Part shown: positions 1-11,670 of the stretch, one piece after another
Layout of the letters: every line of letters starts with the position of its first letter
How positions within the stretch are numbered: position 1 is the stretch's first letter
DNA from: Dipteris shenzhenensis
Lineage: Eukaryota; Polypodiophyta; Polypodiopsida; Gleicheniales
Length of the DNA stretch: 64,000 bases
NCBI GenBank assembly: GCA_047967505.1
Contig: CM106541.1
Strand: one strand, 5' to 3'
Program-made: the position numbers and the translations under genes
Notes under the pieces: generated by a model
Database searches by the model: none
What the model was told of the DNA's origin: nothing
What the model saw: only the letters and a program-made list of their open reading frames with translations

Positions 1-51
1 CCTCAGTCACAAGGATGAATGCAATCTACCTTATTCTATCTCTTACATAAA

Positions 52-290
52 GTATGGGCTTACGCTTGCATCAAATGGATGTTAAATCTACATTCCTTAT
101 TGGAGAACTACAAAAAAGAGAGGCGAGTTTGATTCCAAAAGTGAGAAGTGCATAAATGTTAGGTATACAAAGGAAGATGAAGCTTATAAGTTGTACAATC
201 ATGCAACTCATAAAATGTTTGCTTCTTTCACTGCAGTGTTTGATGAGAAAGTAAATCAAGATACTTGCCATCATGGTATAAAGACTTAGA
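52..290 (+). pseudogene. Copia pol remnant: RT motif abutting integrase tail
   Basis: Decayed Ty1/copia pol fragment. The first 60 bases encode HQMDVKSTFL followed by GEL, the copia reverse transcriptase block usually read as HQMDVKTAFLxGxL. Directly after it, in another frame, comes KSEKCINVRYTKEDEAYKLYN and then VFDEK, which matches the region after the copia integrase core (KCIFLGY...AYKLYN...VVFDE). In an intact element the integrase tail lies upstream of RT, so this is a rearranged or deleted copy. No LTR is visible nearby. The motif assignment is by eye. Confidence 0.6.
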
Positions 291-639
291 TGGAAGAGCA
301 AACTTTGACACATGAGCATATTCATTGATTCTAAGACACATCAATCCACATGAGCATAGTTAATGATCCAATAATCTTCGGATGTTCAACACTTGGCTTA
401 TGTCCACTTGAAGCTTCCTTTGGTGTCATATCACAGGTTCAAACAGAGGAATTGTTATGCAAAACTACTTCTACCCAATACATATCAAGCATCTCCTCAA
501 TCTACATCATGCTTCTTGGTGTCGTTCTTCCTTTTTGCTACTCCATTTTGTTGTCGTGTCTTAGACAAGGGAAACTCCCTGGATATTACCAACTATTTTC
601 AAAATCTCAATAAATGTTTATAGATATATCCTTTGTCAT
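291..639. other. No recognisable gene
   Basis: Short overlapping open frames only. Nothing matches a family I know. It separates two copia fragments of opposite orientation and is probably more decayed element sequence. Confidence 0.4.
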
Positions 640-1720
640 TGTTAGATCAAAGACAAGCTAATCAAGTTTCTATCATAGTCATGAATTAATGAATCTTTCA
701 AGAAGTTCAAATATTTTCTTCTTGAAGTATACAATGACTTTTTTCATGTAGCCATCAATAAATGTGAAAGAGTACTTGATACCACTAAACGATGGTGTAC
801 GATTTATACACCCTACTAGGTCAATGTGAAAGAGTACTTGGTACCACTAAATGATGGTGTACAAGTCCTACTAGGTCAGTGTGAAAAATTTCCAATGGTC
901 TCTTAGCTCTAGTGGCCTGGTTATTCTATTTCCTATAAAGGGATCCTTCACACAAATTCCTCTCTTTGGGAGTCCATTGTCTATGTTCCTATGTTCCCCC
1001 TATGTTTAGCCAACTATATGGATCTAAAGTGAACATGTGCATAACTTTGGTGCCATAGTTAAGAGGAGTTATATGCAATTATGTAGACTCTTTCTCTTGA
1101 GGGTGTGACTAACAACTTGTGAAAAATGTCATCTCTCAATCTGTGTCCAATGGTTCCTTTTGGATTGAATTCCTGGGTGAAAAGATCACATTCTTGTCAT
1201 CAAGGAGAACCCAATTTTTTTTTCATCATGTACAATTGACAATAGATTCATGGCAAGTTCTCACATCAAGCACATTAAAAATCATGCCATTTGGAAGTTG
1301 GATCAGTATATCGCAATCCCTTTAATTACAAATGGATGATTGTATCCAAGATGAGCACCTAGAGCTTCCTTGTGTTTAGAGCATGTATCTTGAATTATAA
1401 TTTTTGCAACACATGTTTTGTGAGGTACGTAACATGCACTATCCAAATATCATAGTTTGATTTTGTTGGTGCAATCAAAGATGTACATAACCTTATGTTT
1501 GAGATCTTGACATGGCTTGTTTGGCATAGTTGACCCTTTTGCCATTGCACAACACATCTAAGACTTCAACTCTTTTGAGCCTTTTAAAGCATACTCTTCT
1601 TCTATTGCATGTGCCAGAACTACTTCTTAATGTTATTGCCTTGCCTTATGCTTGCTAGTGTAGTCTCTAGAAATATGGCCTATTCTACCAAGATTTATGA
1701 CTCTTAATTTTATTCTTTAT
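640..1720 (-). pseudogene. Degenerate copia gag-integrase remnant
   Basis: Read on the minus strand, about 820-700 encodes a stretch of the form KYSFTFIDGYMKKVIVYF, the copia integrase core normally written as YFVTFIDDYSRK-x-WVYF. About 1690-1640 encodes GRIGHISRDY, a zinc knuckle (CX2CX4HX4C) that has lost its cysteines. Their order on the minus strand, knuckle before integrase, fits gag-pol. Many stops and frameshifts interrupt it and no LTRs are recognisable. Part of the integrase segment is tandemly duplicated at 761-880. Confidence 0.5.
761..880. repeat. Two-copy tandem duplication, 62-bp period
   Basis: The segment starting AATGTGAAAGAGTACTTG at 761 is repeated from 823 with a few substitutions and a short internal deletion. 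It duplicates part of the antisense copia integrase remnant. Confidence 0.8.
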
Positions 1721-3229
1721 AGGTGATTTCCATTTGGTACAATGCTAATATCTTTGTTGACTTTGATTGTTCTTGTTTTATCTAGGTTTAAACTAAGAAA
1801 TCCCATTATGATGTGTGCATACTTCTAAGGCTTCATGCCTTTGAGATGCATATGATGCATCTTTTCCACTCGTGCAACCTCACCAAAGTCTTCCCCTAAT
1901 CTTTTTTGCCTATCCTCCTATTGGATAAATAGGTTAATCGATCATGAAACTCGATAGCCATGCCTCTGGCAATCAATGCTAGTCTAAGGTTCTTAAAGTA
2001 TGGGGACAGACACAATATCCATTCAACAAATTCTAACTCTTACATTTCAAATCCATTCTCAGTCAATTTATCCTTGAGGAACGCATCTTGTTCACATGAT
2101 CCATCATTGCATCACCAACTCTCATTTTCATATTTGACTTAGTCTTCGCATTGAGACATGTGACCATGGAATGTCTTGCCGTCACATATGGACATCAATG
2201 TAGCAATTGCAAATAAGAGAGGGCTAAGGGGACGTTTATAGAGTGAGCTCCTTGGTTACTATGCCCCCCCTTCCCACCTCCCTCCTTCCCTCTTCTCCTC
2301 CTCCCCCTACCTCTGTCCTTGCTCCCTAGCCCCCTCGTGTGGTCGCATCCATTCTTAATAGCCCAAGTTGCCTCATGGGGTGATCACACTACTTTGTGAT
2401 CCCCTGGTTAGTCCATTGGGGCTGCTCCCAAGTCGTGTGACTGCTTCCTGCCCCCCCAGGAGTCCTCAAGCCTATGTCTATCCTTGAAGAAGATCCTATG
2501 GCAAAGATGAATGGCTGTTTATAGCCATTTTTTGGTGTAGGATATGGCTGGCCATTTCATGACTGGCTAGCCCTAGTTTTGGTTAAAGACACCCACCTCC
2601 AAGGACTCACCTTTGATAGGTTGTAGCTCCCAATTGGAGCTAGGCTTCAAGGCTTGGTTTGCGGCTTAGTTCATGGTTAAGTATTGGTAGCTCGTTGCTC
2701 ATTTTCTTGGCTTCTTACAGTTCATGCTTCTCCAAGAAGTCTCAGTTTTGCAAATCAACCTCTCAAAAGCTCTCTAGGGTTGTTCTCTCTTTTTGTTGAG
2801 TTTCAAGGACCCTTCCTAGCCCCCCTTGGAGAAGAGCTTGTAGGACGGTGTGTCCATCAATGGTGGTTGGCTTTTGGTGGCTATCACTCTTCTTTCTCTT
2901 TTTTTGGGCTTTTCTTTTTCTCAAAGTCTGCGCGCTTGTGCCAACTACCCTTAGTTGAGAGATCTCCCTTTCCATTCCTTCCTTTTCTACCATTTCCTCT
3001 CTCCATATGGGGCACACCATTCCTTCTTGTTTTTGGAGGAAGAGAATATTGGTGGTGGACCTTTGTCTTGCCCAAGGGTCTCTATGGCAGCACCCTCACA
3101 TCACCCAGCCATTGTTAAGGTTCTCCTTTCTCTAGTTGACAAGCAATAGGTGAAGTAAGTAGTGCAGTCACTTTAGGACAAAGTAGTAGTGGGCATAATA
3201 TTTGGCCTCACACCCATAGGAGACATGTG
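1721..3229. other. No supported gene; pyrimidine tract and an unplaced 144-codon ORF
   Basis: A C/T-rich tract lies at about 2261-2340. An open frame of 144 codons runs 2684-3118 (+) but has no family motif and the opposite strand is open as well, so it is probably chance. The stretch immediately precedes the first LINE-A copy and may be its 5' leader; this is inference from position only. Confidence 0.35.
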
Positions 3230-3289
3230 AGAGATTGGATCTAGGAAAGCTTAGCACTAGAAGGGGACTGCATCCAGGAGGTCACCATC

Positions 3290-4495
3290 TATGGAAGAGG
3301 CATCTTCCTCCTCTAGCCCCCCAAACACCACCCTGGCACTCGTGGAGTGGAGCCTCATTATTTGGATCCTCACTTGGTGTACCTCTTTCCCTGGTACCTC
3401 GGGTGCATAGTAGAGGACATGGATTCGTCTCACCACATCCCCCACTTCTCGATGACGCTAAGATTATCGAGGCTCCCGTGGGAGAATAGGGCCATTCTCC
3501 CTTCTGTTGGACAAGCATTTGGTATAGTGCTAGAGTCTCCCATGGAGTTGGTAGTGTCAGTCATGGTGGCAGATGATGGAGTCCCATGGCTTTGGTTGGT
3601 CATAGAGAGAGCCTAGAGTCCCTACTAGAGATGATCCTCCAAGAGGGGAATGCTTTTACAGAGACTGGAGATTTATAGGCTACTAGGATAGTGTCTTAGG
3701 TGTAGGCAGATGGGCCACTTAGCTCATGATTGTACGAGAGGTCAAAGCTCCTCCCCCCCCACCCCCTAGGATAGATAGAGATAATAGAGGATTAGAAGGG
3801 ATCCTTAGGCAACTACAGCATTAGTAGCAGGAGTCCCAGATCCCCTAGGTGAATCCCTCTCATGGTAAGTGGACCAAGGTAGGGAAACATAAACCAAACA
3901 TATGGGTCCAGAAGAACCATAGATACGCTAATCATAGGAAGAGAGCACGAGCAACTACCAACTCCCACAAGAAATAGTCAGGAAACCCCCCTTAGGTGGC
4001 CCATTGACTTGGGAGAGTCTACCTTCAATTCCTCTAGCAAATCCCCCCAGAGTCGGAGTTTCAAACACATAGGTATCCCTTAGGTTTCAATAAGACTTAG
4101 AAGCTTTCGGTGCTTTGAAGGCTACTACTCCTCCCACCCACCCCAGCATGCTTGTAGAGGAGGAGGACTTGAGTTTCTAGGCACCCGAGTAGTAGCAATC
4201 CTTTTCTTCAACATTGGCTAGCATCCTTGCCCCCTACACTTGTCAGACCCTCCCCCCCTCCCCCCCCTCCTTCCCCTCTCCTCCGCTCGGCCCCCTACTA
4301 TTATCACTCATCTCCCCTCTCTCTGCCTCGCCCCCCCACTGCTAGCAAAGCAGCAAGCTCACCCGCCTCTTTCTCCTCATGTGCTTCGTCTAGATCAAGC
4401 CCTGACCCCCTACCCTTGAGCAAGGGTAAGGCCAAGCCCTCTCCGGTGACCTCCTCCTCACTTCAACATCCCAACTCCTCTTGTTTGTAGGACAA
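3290..4495 (+). pseudogene. LINE-A ORF1 pseudogene (DUF4283-like region and CCHC knuckle)
   Basis: ORF1 proteins of plant L1-type LINEs bind element RNA. Around 3347-3610 the frame reads FPWYLG, then RLSRLPWE, then IGxV-like and PWLWLVIE blocks, resembling the DUF4283 region seen in plant LINE ORF1. At 3692-3733 an intact zinc knuckle CLRCRQMGHLAHDC (CX2CX4HX4C) follows. A proline- and serine-rich linker encoded by a C-rich tract (4240-4340) comes next. Stops and frameshifts occur throughout. The parallel copy at 15.7-17.15 kb confirms the unit. The domain name is by resemblance; a profile search would settle it. Confidence 0.6.
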
Positions 4496-4955
4496 TGTCT
4501 CTTTGCAGGGGAGGACCACCCTCTCAACCTCTAGCTTTGTGACTACATGTTGGCGTCCCTCTGCCGAGAGATTTCTTGAGGTTGGGATTGTGGAGCTACT
4601 TGGAGATCCCAGACTCATATCGAGTGCCTCTAGAGTTGGCAGTATTGATCCTACAACCCAAAAATGGAGCTGCCTCTCGCAATTATTCTTTTATGGTTAT
4701 CGAATTTTCCTCCACAGATGTGGAGAAGAGGACTCCATCTCTTTTTGATGCCATGATGGAGCATTAGGTATACCAAATGATGGATGAATGGGCCCACAAG
4801 AAGGTAAGGATTGAGCCAATTGCAGCCTTGTTGTGCCTACACATAGGTATGGATTATTCTCCCTCCAGACCCCCTTTGAAGTCTCAAAAGTTTGATTTTC
4901 TAGAGAGCAAGATCTTGTGCATAGGCGATCCTTGTTTTCTACCACCCCATCCCCC

Positions 4956-6410
4956 ATGAGTTGGACCATAGTGAGTTGGAACGTGCATGGGCTCCATGAC
5001 CATGCATGTAGTTAGCCAAAATATATACTACTTTGACAAGAATTGCAGCGAGTGGGTTAGGATGGGTAGTTGACTTTCTCTTGATTGAGGAGAACATGTT
5101 CTTAGCAATGCACATTGTATTCCCTCACCACCTTCTCCTTGGGAGGTGCCTAGAGGTTTGGTCCCCAACAGTTGTTAAGAGTGGAGGGCTCTGCATTTTG
5201 GTTTCCCAAGCAGTGAGCCCAAAGGTTTTTGTTCAAGGTGAGCTCATCATAGATAAAATAATTTGGATGGTTCTCCATGCAAGGGCATCCAAGATTGGGA
5301 TCTTAAATTTGTACACACACACTTGTAGCCAACACCGCCTACTTTTTGGAGGTGGCATACAAAGTGCCATGTTGACTCATAGATTGTTGGAGGCAACTTC
5401 AACAATTTAGAGTTTGCAGAGGATAAGTAGGGAGGAGTCTCATTCTTTGAGATGCTGGCATAACAAAGAGGAGCACTTGGGAGTAGTTCATTTTTGCGAT
5501 CAGTGGTAGAGATCCTTAGAGGGAGGTATAGTTTACTAGACTTCTCGGTAGCGTACACTTTTCTTTAGGTAGAGGAGCCATGATGGACTATTGGAGTGCC
5601 TTCGCAGATTTTAGGTAGGGGACTGGGCACTACAAATGGAGGCTCTATAGGCATTCTAGTGAGCCATTATACTTCATCTAGAGTAGCCCAACTTTGGACT
5701 ACCCAAAAGGGGGGTCTTCATCCCAAATAATCTCCGCCAGGAGGCAAGATGAAGCAAGTAGTAGCCGAGATTTGAAGGCAGCCAAAGGAGGGGCCCAAAG
5801 AGGGCTGAGCTTGGCTAGGCTTCTTGCATTATAGATGAAATCCAACAGAGTATCCAGGAGCTTCAATCTCAAGCTCTTACATTGGAGGCACGATCTTTAG
5901 GAGTGAGAGGAGTAGCTCGTCGCAACCTAGCATCCATAGAGAGACTCAGAGAGAAGGATCCACACTCCCAATAGCTCAGGGAATATTATGAGTGTGCGTG
6001 TCTCAACTTGCAGGGTCAAATTCTCATACCACTCCTTCTAGGCTAGACGGGTGCATCATGGGAATAGAATGACCAAGGCAATTCTTCCAGTCTCACTGGG
6101 CCATGGTCAGTAGGGACCTAGCTTCAGTGGTTGTGGGACACATAGAGACAAATGCACATGGACCCTCAGGAGATACTTGAGCAGTACCACCAACTTCTAT
6201 CAATAGTATTTGTTTTAATATGAGGAGTAACATGCAACTCTTATAGCCTGAGAGGTATTTTGGGAGCACATTTTGGCAGTAATCATGCAAAGTTTGAGTA
6301 GATGGCTAGAGGCTCCATTCATTTTTTCGATGAGAGTTCTTAAGCTAAAGGCTAAGTCTTTTGTGAAGTTTGAGGCTAGATTATGCTTGATTGAAATGCT
6401 AACAAATTTC
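4956..6410 (+). pseudogene. LINE-A ORF2 pseudogene, endonuclease end
   Basis: The frame opens MSWTIVSWNVHGL, the hallmark start of the apurinic-endonuclease-like domain of LINE ORF2, which nicks target DNA for target-primed reverse transcription. A stop follows within 20 codons. Further fragments (5033-5410, GGLCILVSQ and VLHARASKIGILNLYT) are consistent with the middle of that domain. The part from about 5820 (IDEIQQSIQELQSQ, then ARRNLASIERLREKD) resembles the linker between endonuclease and reverse transcriptase. No RT motif is seen after it. The copy is clearly dead and 3'-truncated. Confidence 0.6.
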
Positions 6411-6564
6411 ATAATTCTAGATAATGAAAAATAATAGATGTTGGTTCTCCCTACAGGGAGCTACCCAAGATATGCTTTGGTGGAGGAAACTTAACAATTA
6501 TAGAAAAAAATTCCAATAGAATTTTGTAAAGATTATATCTATAATTGAGAAGTTATGCTTGTTT
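6411..6564. other. Unassigned spacer
   Basis: Between the LINE-A remnant and a tandem duplication. No motif seen. Confidence 0.4.
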
Positions 6565-7068
6565 TTCCATTTTAGGACTATTTTGATGAGCTATTCATAC
6601 CTCTTATTCCACAAGGAACTTGGGAAGATGAATAAAGCTGATTGAGGAGACCCTTGGATTGAATTTTCAGGTTGAAGGGTTTCTAGCTCACAAATTTCCA
6701 TTAACTTAGAGTTTCTAGCTGCATAACTCTGGATTGTTGCAATGTGTTTCCATGCGAGAAAGAGGGAAGGGGGAGAGGGGAAAAGAGAGGGGAGAAGGGA
6801 GGGAGAAGGAGAAGGGATTCCATTTTAGGACTATTTTGATGAGCTATTCATACCTCTTATTCCACAAGGAACTTGGGAAGATGAATAAAGTTGATTGAGG
6901 AGACCCTTGGATTGAATTTTTAGGTTGAAGGGTTTCTAGCTCATAAATTTCCATTAACTTAGAGTTTCTAGCTGCATAACTCTGGATTGTTGCAATGTGT
7001 TTCCATGCGAGAAAGAGGGAAGGGGGAGAGGGGAGAAGGGAGGGAGAAGGAGAAGGGAAGAGGGGAGT
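6565..7068. repeat. Two-copy tandem duplication, 253-bp period
   Basis: The block starting TTCCATTTTAGGACTATT at 6565 recurs at 6818 with only a few substitutions and a length change in the purine-rich end (GGGAGAGGGG runs). The unit spans the end of the R1 candidate LTR and its flank, so the duplication occurred after that element inserted. Confidence 0.9.
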
Positions 7069-7921
7069 GAAGGGGGATGGAGTGGCAAACACAAGGGCAC
7101 TACAATGGAAACAAGAGAACACCCAAAACACTGTCTTGGAAGAGAAGAGGGAGCTTGTATTCAAACTTGTGCAAACAACAATGAAGACCAAAGTCAACAC
7201 TTTGGCCTTTTATACATGTCACCTTTTGAAGGGAGGGTCAACCCTTTTCCTTTTAGCACTCTCCCTCTCTTTACAAAATAAAAAGGCTCCTAGGCCCGTA
7301 GGGTGCCAAGGCATATTGCTATTCTTTCCATCTTTCCCTACTAGCAAAAATAGTGCTTATGTTAACCATAGTAGAGTGCTTGGAACAAGCTCGTCATTAG
7401 GAGATGTTCCTAATCGGCTTCCAGAAAGCACTTGTGTTAGCCTTGCACCTCCAAGGCTTAAGCGATTTGGGGCTTAAACTTCCTAAGCGCCCTCATGCCT
7501 TAAGTCATTTGGGATTCGAACCTCGAGAACAAGGCTCAAAACCTAGAGTGGTGAGGCTTAACTTTCATGAGACACTTAACAACAGCTTGCAGTTGGAACA
7601 TATAACCTGTGCACGTTGCTTGCACTCTTTTGCCTCGGGGTATTTAGGGATCAAATTCCCTGAGCTTGTCCTGTACTCTTTCCATGGCTATTTCTATTGA
7701 CATAGATCTGAAATGTGCACGTTGCATGCAATTGTTGGCCTTGGGTGTTAGCTGGAACCTACAATCTGTGCACGTTGCCTAGACACACTGGCCTCAAGAT
7801 ATTTGGGGATCAAACTCCCTAAGTTTGAGCTATACTCCTTCCATGTGCACATTGCCTACAATCATTGGCCTTGGGGTGTTTGGGGATCAAACTCCCTGAG
7901 CTTGTTCGTTAAAGTAGATCA
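6988..7921 (-). repeat. Candidate LTR, family R1, minus orientation (about 930 bp)
   Basis: This block is repeated in inverted orientation at 46290-47201. Read on the minus strand it begins TGATCTA at 7921 and ends TTGCAACA at 6988, the TG...CA form of LTR ends. It holds a TATA box (TATAAAAGG, 7206-7214), a purine-rich tract (7010-7075) and several spaced copies of GTGCACGTTGC (7608-7850). Homology between the two copies stops at both proposed ends. No primer-binding site is obvious. It may be a solo LTR. The assignment as an LTR is inference. Confidence 0.6.
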
Positions 7922-9214
7922 TGAAGCCTAATTACCTTTAATCATTGATTACCCTGCATTTGACTATTGTACTCTGTGGATGTTAACACTGAGACATGCT
8001 TCAAAGGCATTGAGAAACTTTTTGAGATCCTTGGTGCACCCAATCACAACTTTAGTCACTCATGGAGGGTCTAATATAGTGTATTTTTGCACCCCATCAT
8101 CAGTTCAGCTCTCAATAGAATCTAGCATACTACTACCACATGGCAATTGTTATGTAAGCTCTGACCTCTAAGAAATGAGCAAGCCTAGGAATAGAATACA
8201 CACCAATCAAAGGGAGTAGCTCTTTAATGTTAATTGTTGTCGATAATATTATGCGAGGAAACTATTTATGATCTAGAGTCATGTATGAAAGTGTGAATGC
8301 ATATGCATAATTTTAGGATAGAGATATATGAGGACAAGGTTCTATGAGTTAGAAATGATACATTGCGTTGTACTATAATGTTGCTTTATTCCATGCAATT
8401 GCAACAATTTTTTGCTCATAATTCCAAGAGGCAATGGAACAGTGTAAATGGTTTAATTCTTGTGTTGATATTTTCATTTTAGACAATGTTTGCAGATTGA
8501 AAGAAATAGGAGGTTTGAGAGCTTTTCCATTGTCTACCATAGGTAGATATTTGAAAGTTGCCATGTATACTCTTATGTGTGTCTTTGTCTAGCCTCATGT
8601 GATTTTGAAGGTCAAAAGTGTAGCACATGTTCACAATTGTTGCAACAAATAAACCAATACAAGTAAAGTAAACATAGATGCTTGAGATGAGAATGGAAAT
8701 AGAGAGAGAATTGCTCAAGACAATGGAATGATATAAATATTCTTGGTATAACTTAGGAAATAGTTGGCCTTGCGGTAGTACAACTAACTCACTAGCCAAA
8801 GATGGCACACCCACTAGTTACAATAGCATTGAAGGACCTTTAGAGAGGGGATATCTATTTCCTAATGTAATGTTAACATGACCTTGAACTTCTAAAGAGC
8901 GGTTCCTATAGCCAAAGCTAGCCAGTTGCTAGAATCTGCAACACCTACAAATAAAGTAAAGCCAAGTATCAACTATAGAGGCAAGCAATGAAAACACACA
9001 AATTTGATTATAACGATAAGAAAATAACACAAACAATGCAACTACATAGCCTATAGTATCTAGTAATGCAATCAATAGATGCAACTCATGAGGGAAATGT
9101 GTCTCTTAGGTAAGTGCAAGCCTAGTGACCTCAAAATGATGCGGCAATGATGTAGGTAGAAACCGATAAAGCAACCACTATGCACCAAGTTTTAGACATA
9201 TCTCCATAGTAGGA
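7922..9214. other. No recognisable gene
   Basis: Only short open frames on both strands, none with a family motif. Confidence 0.4.
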
Positions 9215-9370
9215 CAACATCATGAGTTTCTACAGAGGAGGCCCACATACCTAGCCAAGTGCGGCTAGGGGCAGGGGATTGCCAGCTCGGGGTGGGGGCC
9301 AACAATCCCCTGCCCCTAGCTGCACTTGGTTAGGTATGTGGTGCCTTCTCTGTAGAAACTCATGATGTTG
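9215..9370 (+). repeat. Long near-perfect hairpin (67/68-nt arms, 21-nt loop)
   Basis: Arm 1 (9215-9281) and arm 2 (9303-9370) are reverse complements over their full length with one single-base bulge and three substitutions. In each substitution arm 1 has G and arm 2 has T, so a plus-strand RNA would keep a G-U pair while a minus-strand RNA would have a C-A mismatch. The loop is 9282-9302. It resembles a foldback element or a young microRNA-like or siRNA precursor. No flanking target duplication is clear. Confidence 0.85.
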
Positions 9371-10018
9371 AATACTAGTAACATGGAAAAGAGCCTCTTT
9401 CCCACATGGCAAAACTTCCAAAATTTCTTATGATCTAGTTATCAAGTAGCATTAAATGCTAGTAGACAAACAACAAATAGCCAAACATTATGCAAACACA
9501 AAGGCAAAGATCCCAACATAGAGGAGCAACAAGAGACACAAAACAAGACATGACACAAATGTGTCGACATTGGAAACATCTACCTACTAAAAGCATGGAC
9601 CAAAAAAGCAACCTCCAATATATTAGATGATGCAAAGACAAATCATAAGTAGATGAAATAGACATGATGCTAGACAATAAGTAGCAACAAGTACAAAATA
9701 TCATCTAGCTCAACAAGGTAGTGCCACATTGTAGATAGGTCTTCCATAGACTTTGACACATGGTAGATAGGAGAGCACATAAGATTCAACCATAAACATC
9801 AAATCTAGCATCATAAGAGAATCCATGGCATCAAACTTGGCATCATAAGAGCTAGAGAATCCATGTCATCATTACCACATAAATATGCTATGTTAGCATG
9901 GCATGTTGTCATGCCAACTCAATAGTGCCACTTAAACCCATAATGCCTTGCAAGTACACTTGCCCCTTACTGCACATGACACATAGTGCCACATCATCTC
10001 AATGCTTCATAGACACAG
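9371..10018. other. No recognisable gene
   Basis: AT-rich sequence with short open frames only. I see no family motif. Confidence 0.4.
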
Positions 10019-10436
10019 AGCTCCATAGCACACACCTTGTATGTGTACTTGAAAGCCACATCATCATTTTCAGGCACTTTATTGTTTTTAAAATTTTACT
10101 TTATTTCATGAATTGTGAAGTAAAAATTTTATCAATTTTTTGAGTTCTAGGTTAGTCCAGAGAACCAACCCATGAAATCCAGATTATGTAGGCTGACACA
10201 GGTATCTAGTGATAGATAACTTAGTAATAGGCACACAGCTCCATAGCACACACCTTGTATGTGTACTTGAAAGCCACATCATCATTTTTAGGCACTTTAT
10301 TGTTTTTTAAAAATTTTAGTTTATTTTATGAATTGTGAAGTAAAAATTTATCAATCTTTTGAGTTCTAGGTTCATTCAGAGAACCAACCCATGAAATCCA
10401 AATTATGTAGGCTGACATAGGTATCTAGTGATAAAG
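10019..10436. repeat. Two-copy tandem duplication, 218-bp period
   Basis: The segment starting GCTCCATAGCACACACC at 10019 is repeated at 10237. The copies differ by scattered substitutions and by lengths of T and A runs. No coding potential. Confidence 0.9.
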
Positions 10437-10543
10437 CTCCTTCTTTGTGCCTGGAACATAAAGGACATCTAGAATAGACAAGTTAGTACCATCAACTGAT
10501 GGCAAAATAATCTTCACAACTCCTTTCACATGCTAAGAAGAAT

Positions 10544-11670
10544 TCATAAAACATGACATGGTTTTGCCAATAGAAATAGGCTACAAACAAAAAAGTGTTT
10601 ATTGGAAGTAAGGTGCCTTGATGCACCACTATCAAAATGCCCAACTACATTTGTAGTACCATTAGGACTGAGTGAATTGTCTTCTAGATTGCAATTATAG
10701 CTACATATAAGAAAAGACCATTCTTTAGCCACATAGTTTGGTGAAGCATTGTCTTTGTTAGCATTTGAAGGATTAGAAGATGCAATTGACATTCTAGATG
10801 CTTCAACTCTTTTTTTAATAGTCTCCTTCATTCATGGATATAATGTCTTAGCTTCTTATAGTAATGGATGTTCCTTTCTTCTTTGATTTGCCTATTTTAT
10901 CCTTTTCTTGTCAAATGACTATTCAGAGGCAGCTTTAAATTGTGCAATACCCCTAGGCTTCATTTACTCTTCTCATAGATAGTAAATTCTTAATAACTAC
11001 TATAGGACAAGGAAGAATATTCTTCTTTGTATAGTCCTCTTGCAATAGCAAACCCACTAGCTCCTCAAACTATAGAGGCTAAGCATTGCCTTTCAAAGAC
11101 AATTGTGAAAGAAGTGTGGAAGCTTAGGTTAGACTCCAATAGCGATTGCATTATCCTAGAGGTCAAGTCTTCTTTTGAAAGGTTCTCATAAATTTCTAGG
11201 AGATGCTCTCTAAGATCCTAGATGTTAGTTAGATGCTCTAACATACTATCTCCCTCATGCTTATTCAGGTTCTCAAGCTTCTTCTTGAGAAATCATATCC
11301 TTGCATCATTCTTAACCATCATGATACTATCTCCCTCTTTCATATTCAATTTCTCAAGCTCTTTCTTGAGGAGTTATATCCATGCAAGTTGCCTCATTCT
11401 TACATTGGTTGCAAAAAACATGCCATGCATGTAAGGAAGTCTTGCAAGTCTTGATGTGAGGAATAATGAACCTCTAGATTAACAAACAAAGAAAGGCTTG
11501 AGATTGTGCATCATGGGCATCCAATTTTCTTTGATCAATCATAGTAGCTTGCAACTCATACATGTGACTACTATAACCTAGTTTTTCTAGGTGTGGCTAT
11601 TGCATTAGGAGTAGCATCAAACTTGTGTTCTTGAACCAAAGCTCCAATAAATACAGTGTCATTTTGAGCC
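10544..11670 (-). pseudogene. Antisense copia gag-protease remnant
   Basis: The minus-strand frame 10831-10544 contains HFDSGASRHLT, the copia protease active-site block (DSGA with flanking aromatic and HxT). Sequence further upstream on that strand, up to about 11670, should be gag; it starts near a MAQND-type opening and is broken by many stops. A run of related 12- to 20-codon blocks with arginine and serine (KSLRN, RSLRT) near 11240-11390 reflects a local duplication. No knuckle or LTR is recognisable. The protease call is good; the gag call rests on position. Confidence 0.55.

Larger units (their letters stand above)
3230..6410 (+). mobile_element. Old LINE, family A, copy 1 (ORF1 plus ORF2 5' part)
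   Basis: A non-LTR retrotransposon remnant. It holds an ORF1 with a nucleic-acid-binding fold region and a CCHC knuckle (3290-4495), then the start of ORF2 with an AP-endonuclease-like opening (from 4956). The reverse transcriptase is not recognisable, so the copy is truncated or too decayed. A second copy of the ORF1 part lies at 15660-17151 and 22647-23045; shared landmarks include the gag-like block, the knuckle, the C-rich linker and the ACCCTCTCA block after it. The ends are approximate because I see no target-site duplication or poly-A tail. Confidence 0.65.

Noticed and set aside
2684-3118. 144-codon ORF as a host gene
   Set aside because: Both strands are open over the same region, composition is skewed, and no motif or splice context is visible.
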